Under the pieces are notes generated by a model. It worked only from the letters and a program-made list of their open reading frames with translations, was not told where the DNA came from and searched no databases. From positions 1-36,346 of the forward strand of contig NZ_JAKIKS010000053.1 in assembly GCF_023284005.1 (NCBI RefSeq): a DNA stretch of 36,346 nucleotides. Reading direction: 5' to 3'. Below, one piece after another: positions 1-5,818 of the stretch (its first letter is position 1; each line of letters starts with the position of its first letter). The position numbers and the translations under genes are program-made. Source of the DNA: Shewanella surugensis. GTDB taxonomy: Bacteria > Pseudomonadota > Gammaproteobacteria > Enterobacterales > Shewanellaceae.

Positions 1-2
1 TT

Positions 3-323
3 GATGTAAATCTAACATACGACGGAGAACCAATTCATAACGATGGCGGCCGTCTTTATTTCAGTCGTTCAATTATGAATGACACAGCTGAAACTCAGAT
101 CATTAATAAATGGGCTTATATCACATTTCCAAACGGCTTTATTTATAATAGAGAAAAGGTAAAAACAATGACTTTAGCATCAGAAGAAGAGGCATACACT
201 GCAAATGCTTATTTTGATATCCCTGCTCACTGGCCATCAGGCGAATATACTTATCAAGTTAATACAATGACAGTGCCAAATGTCGAACAATCTTCTGATA
301 AATTCATTTTTACTAAAGATTAA
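3..323 (+). CDS. C-terminal end of an unrecognised protein (5' end outside window)
   Basis: The frame is open from base 3 to a TAA at 321-323, so this is the last 106 residues of a gene that starts before the window. An internal ATG at 75 is not a convincing start: coding-like sequence (residues DVNLTYDGEPIHND) runs through upstream of it and no Shine-Dalgarno precedes it. The fragment is hydrophilic, rich in aromatic and Thr/Asn residues, has no Cys, and alternates in a way that suggests beta strands (for example SGEYTYQVNTM near the end). That would fit a small beta-sandwich domain of an exported or surface protein, but I do not recognise the family and assign no function. A strong hairpin terminator follows within 10 bases. 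Confidence 0.55.
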   Translation, partial: DVNLTYDGEPIHNDGGRLYFSRSIMNDTAETQIINKWAYITFPNGFIYNREKVKTMTLASEEEAYTANAYFDIPAHWPSGEYTYQVNTMTVPNVEQSSDKFIFTKD

Positions 324-331
324 ATGATAAT

Positions 332-370
332 AGCCTACCAGTGATAAACACGGGTTATCACTGGTAGGCT
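332..370. terminator. Strong hairpin terminator after the partial gene
   Basis: The 16-bp perfect arms at 332-347 and 355-370 are separated by a 7-base loop (348-354). The stem starts 8 bases after the stop codon of the partial gene. The 3' tail (TATTGTAG) is only modestly U-rich. Confidence 0.6.
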
Positions 371-469
371 TATTGTAGCTTTCTCACGTTAACTTTATAC
401 CAACGCCGATAATACGTATTCATTGCTGAACGATGCACTTCGGCTAACAATGGCTAATTGAAAGTTTAC

Positions 470-478
470 TGATATAAT
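470..478 (+). promoter_or_regulatory. Extended -10 promoter for the candidate small RNA
   Basis: TGATATAAT reads as a perfect extended -10 element (TG, one base, TATAAT at 473-478). There is no good -35 hexamer 17 bases upstream, which is typical for extended -10 promoters. Transcription would start near 485. The next gene on the plus strand is more than 1 kb away. Confidence 0.35.
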
Positions 479-484
479 GACCTT

Positions 485-600
485 GTATCTGTTTAACACT
501 TATTTTCTTTGAGGTTTGCATCGGTAAGCCTCTAACGAGTCAACTTATCTCAGGATGGGGCAATGATTAACATAAAAAGGACGACTTAAGCGTCCTTTTT
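485..600 (+). ncRNA. Candidate orphan small RNA (~115 nt)
   Basis: A transcript starting about 7 bases after TGATATAAT would run through a 7-bp hairpin (511-517 with 526-532, one G-U pair) and end at a rho-independent terminator whose right arm finishes in five U residues at 600. No plausible ORF longer than 8 codons lies inside. Known trans-acting small RNAs commonly have this layout: single promoter, 5' stem, single-stranded linker, intrinsic terminator with a U tail. I do not recognise it as 6S, tmRNA, Spot 42, RyhB or CsrB. Alternatively the terminator serves only the minus-strand regulator gene that ends at 638, and the -10 match is chance. Confidence 0.35.
574..600. terminator. Bidirectional rho-independent terminator
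   Basis: The 10-bp arms at 574-583 and 591-600 are separated by a 7-base loop. The A run of the left arm and T run of the right arm let it work on both strands: for the candidate small RNA (plus) and for the HTH regulator whose stop codon is at 638 (minus). Confidence 0.75.
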
Positions 601-637
601 ATTGTTTTCTCTGTTCGATATTTTTAACGTAGTGACA

Positions 638-856
638 CTACTTTTCTGTGTCATCACCCCTAAACTCGAGAATATCGCCGGGTTGGCAGTGTAAATATTG
701 GCAGATATTGGCTAAGGTTTCGAAACGCACCCCTTTGACTTTGCCGCGTTTGAGTAACGACAAATTGGCTTCGGTGATCCCAATGGCTTTGGCCAGCTCT
801 TTGGAGCTGACTTTTCGAATGGCCATCATGACGTCTAAATTAACAATTATTTCCAT
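638..856 (-). CDS. XRE-family HTH regulator of the DUF2975-associated type
   Basis: A 72-residue cytoplasmic DNA-binding protein that consists almost entirely of one Cro/C1-type helix-turn-helix (HTH_26-like) domain. The N-terminus IIVNLDVMMAIRKVSSKELA, the recognition region ITEANLSLLKRGKVKGVRF and the end CQPGDILEF are typical of small regulators encoded beside DUF2975 membrane proteins. The ATG at 856 fits the family N-terminus, although no clear Shine-Dalgarno precedes it. It lies 26 bases downstream of the DUF2975 gene on the same strand, so the two are probably co-transcribed and the regulator may bind the shared upstream region, which carries a large palindrome. The stimulus and target genes are unknown. 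Confidence 0.85.
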   Translation of the reverse strand: MEIIVNLDVMMAIRKVSSKELAKAIGITEANLSLLKRGKVKGVRFETLANICQYLHCQPGDILEFRGDDTEK

Positions 857-882
857 GGTGCGTGATAAACCCGTGCGGTGCG

Positions 883-1500
883 TTAAATAAATGCATTGTT
901 TTCGGCTTCGATGTCTTTGGCGGCCTTTAATAAATAAGCAATCACCAGCATGAGCAGTAAGGTGGTGATGCTATCAAAACTGAATGCTAACTCAAGCGGG
1001 AAGTGGCCTAGCAAGTTTAATGGTTGCTGTTGTTCAAGAACGGAATGATAGTGTTGGGTGATTAAAGGTTGAAGGAATTTATAGATGAAACTGGCTATTT
1101 TTATCCAAATTAACCATAAATAACAGCGCATGGTTTGGCTACTGAAGAATTGACCTTGTTGAAAATAGCTCAGTAATTTTTGCATCCAGAATACGCCTAA
1201 TACCAGCGCGAGCAAGAGGGGGAATTGTATGGCGAGTAAAATACCACGGTTTACCCCCTCATGTGACCAAAGCGCATGGAACAAATGGTTACTGCCGAGG
1301 CGCAGTTCATCACTTTCAATATAGCTATAGCCTAAAAATAAAAAAATTACCGCAGTTGCCATTATCACCAAGACTCGAAAAACCCCACTGATCTTCATCA
1401 GTTTTCTCATGTTGCTATTGGTGTTTATATTACTGTTGTGATGGTTTTCTTTATCAATATTGTTATTCATGGCTGATGTTTTTTTTGATGATGCAGTCAC
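883..1500 (-). CDS. DUF2975 family inner-membrane protein
   Basis: Four predicted membrane helices (about residues 41-61, 88-106, 123-143 and 168-191) and a C-terminal KAAKDIEAEN motif match DUF2975 proteins, which are usually paired with a small HTH_26 regulator, as here. Their biochemical role is not established; a membrane sensor or modulator of the partner regulator is inference. The start is uncertain. The longest frame opens with GTG at 1500, giving a hydrophilic Asn-rich N-terminus of about 30 residues. ATGs at 1470 and 1410 are alternatives, and the last would put the first helix close to the N-terminus as in most relatives. None has a good Shine-Dalgarno. Confidence 0.75.
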   Translation of the reverse strand: MTASSKKTSAMNNNIDKENHHNSNINTNSNMRKLMKISGVFRVLVIMATAVIFLFLGYSYIESDELRLGSNHLFHALWSHEGVNRGILLAIQFPLLLALVLGVFWMQKLLSYFQQGQFFSSQTMRCYLWLIWIKIASFIYKFLQPLITQHYHSVLEQQQPLNLLGHFPLELAFSFDSITTLLLMLVIAYLLKAAKDIEAENNAFI

Positions 1501-1525
1501 TATAACATGATGCTGTATTGTTGTT

Positions 1526-1566
1526 AACAGAAAATAATTATCGTTTTACAATAATTATTTTCTGTT
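1526..1566. promoter_or_regulatory. Large AT-rich palindrome between DUF2975 and the S9 peptidase
   Basis: The 16-bp perfect inverted arms at 1526-1541 and 1551-1566 flank a 9-base spacer. It lies in the divergent intergenic region, 26 bases upstream of the DUF2975 GTG and 67 upstream of the S9 peptidase ATG. The position and symmetry suggest an operator, possibly for the HTH regulator, but a cruciform or transcript hairpin is also possible. Confidence 0.45.
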
Positions 1567-1632
1567 CTATGATTGTTTGGCATGTTGTTAAACATGATTG
1601 AATTACATCAGCAATGAATAGGAATAAAGGGA

Positions 1633-3717
1633 ATGTTGAAAATAAAAATAGGGACGGTAGGGGGATTACTTGGCTTGAGTTTGCTTTGTTTATGGTTAAC
1701 AGGCTGTGCGCAAGATAGCGCGTTAGATAAGGTGAGTTTTCAGCAAGAGGATGAAGTTGCACTTATTCCCGTCGAGCACTTTTTTAATGAGCAAGCGGTG
1801 AGTGGACTTAAAGGCTCGAAAGATGGTCAATGGTTGGCATTTTTTAAAGAGTATCAAGGCAGTAAAAATATTTATTTGATGCAGACGGGGGGGGGCTTGG
1901 ACACGGCTCTGCCTATTACCACTTCAAAGGATCCTATTAGTGAATTTTACTGGTCAACACAAGCCAATGAACTGTTTTTTTTAAAAGACAGCGAGGGTAA
2001 TGAGAATACCCAGCTTTATCAATTAACCTTCAATGAGGACAAGACTCAGCCGCAAGTGTCTATTTCGCAAGTGGTTATTCCACAGGTGACTATTACGGCG
2101 CTCACCGATAACAAACAAGCGAGGTATGATTTTATTGGGCAGATTAAAGATAAGCCCGATACCTTGGTTGTCATGTCTAATCAGAATAATGCAGAGCGCT
2201 CTGATTTGTATCACTTGAATGTGAATACTCAGAAAATAAGTGCTATTTTTTCCAATGATTACGGCTTATTGGGGGTTGAAGTCAACAACGAAGGTTTACC
2301 TGTTGTGGGGGTGGGGGCTAACCCGAACAATACTTCAACGCTGTATATTCAAACTGGGGATACTTGGCAGGCGTTATTCACCACCCAATTTGGTGAGTTG
2401 GTTGAGTTATATGGCTTTGATGAAAAAAATGGACTTGCGTATATCAGCGCCAATATTGATGGCCGAGATAAGATGCAGCTTATTCGTGTTGCGCTTGATA
2501 CGGGTAAGCTGACCACCCTACACCAAGATCCTTTGAATGAGTCGGATGTCTATGATGTGACATTTAATGAAAATGGCGTACCTGTGGCCGTGTCTTATTA
2601 TGGGGGGCGTTTACGCACTTACCCATTGAATAAGGAGTTTGCGCATCATTGGGATAATATTAATGGGTATTTTAAGCGAGATGTTGAAATAAGCATTAGC
2701 TCTCTTGATGAAACCACAGGCCTATGGCAATTGAATGTGGGCAGTGATGTCGAGATGGGCAGTGATTATCGCTACAACGCGAACACACAAAAGGTGAGTG
2801 TGTTATTAGTAACTGAGCCGACGATTGCTCCTGAGTTGTTATCTCAGCGGCAATCGATCACTTATCAAGCCCGTGATGGTGTCACTATTCAAGCTTACTT
2901 AACCTTACCCAAGGGGAAATCTCAGCAATTACCGACGATTATTTTACCCCATGGCGGCCCTTGGTCTCGGGATTATTGGCGCTTATCATCGGGTTATTTT
3001 CATCCAGTGGCGCAATTACTGGCTAACCGTGGTTATGTGGTACTGCAACCTAACTTTCGCGCATCCACAGGATTTGGTAAGCATTTTTTCAATCTTGGCA
3101 ATAAAAGTTGGGGCACGGGAGGCATGCAAGACGACCTAACCGATGGCGTGCAATTTTTAATTGATAAAGGCATTGCGGATAAACAGCGTGTGGGGATCAT
3201 GGGTGGATCATATGGTGGCTACGCGGCGTTAGCGGGGATCACTTTTACGCCTGATTTATATCAAGCAGCGGTGTCTTATGTGGGGCCGTCAAGCTTAATT
3301 ACCTTACTTGAATCTTTCCCTGAGCGTTTTCGTCCTTACTTAGGGCGTTTTTATAATGCGGTGGGCGATCCTCAAGTTGAAGCGGATAGAAAAGATATGC
3401 AGGCGCGATCACCGATTGAATTTGTGGAGCGCATCAAAACGCCGTTACTGTTAGTTCAGGGAGCGAACGATCCGAGAGTCACTCAGCAAGAGTCGGATAA
3501 TATTGCTAAGGTAATGTTTAAGCAGTCATTACCCGTGGAGTATATTTTAGCCAAAGATGAAGGGCATGGTTTTTCAAAGCGCCAGAATAAATTGGCTTAT
3601 ATTGTGGCCATGGAGCAGTTTTTTGCCAAACACTTAGGGGGGCGAGCGGATAACAATGCCACATCGACTATTAGTGCGCACTTAGACACATTAAAAGTGG
3701 ATGTGAGCCGATTGTAG
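1633..3717 (+). CDS. S9-family (prolyl oligopeptidase-like) lipoprotein peptidase
   Basis: A 694-residue serine peptidase of clan SC. The N-terminus is a lipoprotein signal with lipobox LTGC (Cys25), so the protein should be anchored in the envelope. Residues about 45-400 form an N-terminal region consistent with a beta propeller; about 410-675 is the alpha/beta hydrolase domain. The catalytic residues are visible: Ser526 in GGSYGG, Asp613 in GANDPRV and His645 in DEGHGF. The oxyanion-region motif HGGPWSRDYW is also present. Family members cleave short peptides from their N-termini or after Pro; the exact specificity cannot be read here. AGGAATAAAGGGA precedes the ATG. A nine-G run at 1887-1895 (codons 85-88) is unusual and could be slippage-prone. 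The gene is monocistronic, ending in a shared terminator with the convergent permease. Confidence 0.92.
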   Translation: MLKIKIGTVGGLLGLSLLCLWLTGCAQDSALDKVSFQQEDEVALIPVEHFFNEQAVSGLKGSKDGQWLAFFKEYQGSKNIYLMQTGGGLDTALPITTSKDPISEFYWSTQANELFFLKDSEGNENTQLYQLTFNEDKTQPQVSISQVVIPQVTITALTDNKQARYDFIGQIKDKPDTLVVMSNQNNAERSDLYHLNVNTQKISAIFSNDYGLLGVEVNNEGLPVVGVGANPNNTSTLYIQTGDTWQALFTTQFGELVELYGFDEKNGLAYISANIDGRDKMQLIRVALDTGKLTTLHQDPLNESDVYDVTFNENGVPVAVSYYGGRLRTYPLNKEFAHHWDNINGYFKRDVEISISSLDETTGLWQLNVGSDVEMGSDYRYNANTQKVSVLLVTEPTIAPELLSQRQSITYQARDGVTIQAYLTLPKGKSQQLPTIILPHGGPWSRDYWRLSSGYFHPVAQLLANRGYVVLQPNFRASTGFGKHFFNLGNKSWGTGGMQDDLTDGVQFLIDKGIADKQRVGIMGGSYGGYAALAGITFTPDLYQAAVSYVGPSSLITLLESFPERFRPYLGRFYNAVGDPQVEADRKDMQARSPIEFVERIKTPLLLVQGANDPRVTQQESDNIAKVMFKQSLPVEYILAKDEGHGFSKRQNKLAYIVAMEQFFAKHLGGRADNNATSTISAHLDTLKVDVSRL

Positions 3718-3739
3718 TTTTTATTTGAGTTTTATTATT

Positions 3740-3775
3740 AACTAAACAGGACGCTTGTCAGCGTCCTGTTTAGTT
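3740..3775. terminator. Bidirectional terminator between convergent genes
   Basis: The 15-bp perfect arms at 3740-3754 and 3761-3775 are separated by a 6-base loop. It lies between the S9 peptidase stop (3717) and the permease stop (3801), so it probably terminates both. Confidence 0.8.
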
Positions 3776-3800
3776 TGACTATTCATCATTTATAAAAGCA

Positions 3801-5135
3801 TTACAAAAATACCAATAAGGGCGAGATACACAAAAGGATGCCGATCATGATGATAAACCAAGTGGCTGGACCTTTGTATTTAGCCAATGCCGGCATTTTA
3901 TACACCAAATAAGCCGGAATTAAACAGCCGACCAGTCCAAATATAGGGCTGCATATGGACGTGAAAGATAAGATGGGAGCGTTCATGGCAATGACCCCCC
4001 AAGCTAAAAGAATAATAAATACGGTAATGGCGTGATTGACTTTTTTACTGCTGATTTGCTCTGGTGGGTAGCGACGTAAGAGCAAGTTCATCGCAAGGCC
4101 GCGGCAGGCCTCTTGAAAAGCCATAAATACGCCAAAAAATGAGGTGACGACGGCAAAAATATTGATCACTATGCCGGTTATGGTGGCCCAACTGCCTGGA
4201 TAGTAATGGGCGATGATGGCCAGTGCAGAGATATTTTGTGCTTGCGCTTCGCGTGCTTGCTCAGGACTGATGGCAAGGGTAAAAGACACGGCGAAGAAAA
4301 ATACACTGATGAAGAGGACAGCGAAGGCTATTTTCATGGCGCGGGACGCTTTGAAACGAGCCACTTCAATGGATTTTTCATGGGAGCGGTATGAAATCAC
4401 CATCGGGCTTAAGGATTGAATAAACAAAATAGAGGTTAGGGTAAAAGGTAGAGTGATAATGGCTTGTTTGAGCATGTCGCCCCAAGAGCCCATTGCGGGG
4501 ACATTGGCCAGATCCCAACGCGACATTAATAGAAATCCCATTACGGCAACCAAAACTAATACCGTTACCGCCATAAAGCCTGAGAGTTTAAATAAGAAGC
4601 GCTCACCAATGGAGCCGATAAACGCTAAGACACAAATGAGGGCGAGTCCATAGAAGATATTGTCATTGAGATAACCTTCAGTGACACCAAATGAATGAAG
4701 GTATGAGGCGCTGTCATTAGTGACAGTGAGTGAATACACCAGCATCCAAATGACCAACATGACGAAGTAGAGTATGCCTAAGGCTACGCCCCAGTTTTTG
4801 CCTAAATAGCCGCTAATGACACCGGGATAATCGGTGCATTCCTTCGATTCTGCTAAGGTGTTAATAAAGAGCTTTTGAAACAGGTACATGCCTGGATAGC
4901 CAATGATGGCTGAAAGTAAGAAGACCCATAATCCAATCACACCCACTTGCACGGGTAAAAAGACAATGCCAGCCCCGATTGCCATGCCGATACTCATCAC
5001 AATCCAGCCGATATCGACGCTGTCAAAACGAGTGGCTTGTTTCCACTCGCTCGGGGTCATATTGGCTATTTCATGGGGAGCGGGTGCGGGCAGCTGTCTG
5101 ATCCCCTCAGGGGTGACATCATTGCTATTCATCAT
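3801..5135 (-). CDS. HAAAP-family amino acid permease, YhaO/DlsT (CyuP)-like
   Basis: A 444-residue inner-membrane transporter with about 11 helices. It aligns by eye along its whole length with E. coli YhaO (also called DlsT or CyuP), for example SIGMAIGAGIVFLPVQVG near residue 50, GYLGKNWG near 108 and LSFTSICSPIFG near 390. The YhaO group imports serine and/or cysteine by proton or sodium symport in the hydroxy/aromatic amino acid permease family. In E. coli it is next to a cysteine desulfidase gene, which is absent here, so the substrate stays open. ATG at 5135 is followed directly by a second ATG; GGAAC lies about 8 bases upstream. The gene stands alone and has a long AT-rich upstream region. 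Confidence 0.88.
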   Translation of the reverse strand: MMNSNDVTPEGIRQLPAPAPHEIANMTPSEWKQATRFDSVDIGWIVMSIGMAIGAGIVFLPVQVGVIGLWVFLLSAIIGYPGMYLFQKLFINTLAESKECTDYPGVISGYLGKNWGVALGILYFVMLVIWMLVYSLTVTNDSASYLHSFGVTEGYLNDNIFYGLALICVLAFIGSIGERFLFKLSGFMAVTVLVLVAVMGFLLMSRWDLANVPAMGSWGDMLKQAIITLPFTLTSILFIQSLSPMVISYRSHEKSIEVARFKASRAMKIAFAVLFISVFFFAVSFTLAISPEQAREAQAQNISALAIIAHYYPGSWATITGIVINIFAVVTSFFGVFMAFQEACRGLAMNLLLRRYPPEQISSKKVNHAITVFIILLAWGVIAMNAPILSFTSICSPIFGLVGCLIPAYLVYKMPALAKYKGPATWFIIMIGILLCISPLLVFL

Positions 5136-5755
5136 TATAAAGTTCCGTTTTATTGAATGTATTGTTTATGCTGCGATCATGGAAACACCATGATGAAGTG
5201 CACTGGGTCATGTTAGCTCTAATCAGTCTTAAAAGGGTAAAGAGTCGGTTATTATCTAGATTAATGGCGAGTGGAAATAATATTATTATTTTTTAACTAA
5301 TATCAAATAGTTATTTACTCATACTTTGTTTTTTAGTTGTTTGTTTTTTGTTTTTATTTGGTTTTATTATGTTTGTTTTAGCGAGTGTGAGAGTGGCTGG
5401 ATACAATATTGTTTTTGGATTTAGATATGATGTTAACAAGCAGTAACTGCTTGATTGTTTTCTGTGTAGTTAATTTTTATTTTCTGTGGTTGGGCGAGTG
5501 TAGATTAATTAATAACAATAATTTCATTTGGTTATGAAATAAATCCTATTGGATTTGAATCACTATGTGAGCTAAGGGGTTTTTATTGGGTACGCTCTGC
5601 ATTGGCTAATGCTTATTTTACAAAGTGGTGAAGTTGTATTGTTTTTGTTTTTATAATGAGATTTTAGGGGGCTGTATAGATGAATAAAATATCATCTCAT
5701 AATTTATTTTTTTAACATAGTAATTAGTCTAACAGAATGCTTGAGGAGGGTATTA
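5136..5755. other. Long AT-rich intergenic region upstream of the permease
   Basis: This 620-base stretch has no convincing gene. It contains a strand-asymmetric tract at about 5325-5380 that is almost purely G/T on the plus strand (A/C on the permease sense strand), and a small inverted repeat (7-bp arms, 5437-5453, 3-base loop). A 25-codon ATG frame opening near 5369 has no Shine-Dalgarno. The permease promoter must lie in the left part, but I could not single out good hexamers. Confidence 0.5.
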
Positions 5756-5818
5756 ATGAGTCGATGGTTCTTTTATTGGAATGCCGAGGGTGATCCTCGG
5801 CATTCAAAATTGAGCTAA
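5756..5818 (+). CDS. Possible 20-residue small protein with strong Shine-Dalgarno
   Basis: ATG at 5756 is preceded by GAGGAGGG about 6 bases upstream, one of the best ribosome binding sites in the window. The frame runs 20 codons to TAA at 5816-5818. The peptide begins MSRWFFYWNAEGD, with an aromatic N-terminal half and a polar C-terminal half. It is convergent with mrcA and ends exactly where the mrcA stop begins. A perfect 11-bp inverted repeat (5779-5805) lies inside the coding part, so the sequence may instead be a transcript-end hairpin. No family is recognised; the call rests only on the ribosome binding site. Confidence 0.25.
   Translation: MSRWFFYWNAEGDPRHSKLS
5779..5805. terminator. 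Hairpin downstream of mrcA
   Basis: The 11-bp perfect GC-rich arms at 5779-5789 and 5795-5805 are separated by a 5-base loop, 13 bases after the mrcA stop. On the mrcA strand the hairpin is followed by CAATAAAA rather than a U run, so it is a weak intrinsic terminator or an RNA-stabilising 3' stem. Confidence 0.5.

Noticed and set aside
563..589. Eight-codon ORF (MINIKRTT) after AGGATGGGG
   Set aside because: It overlaps the terminator stem and is too short to support; may be chance.
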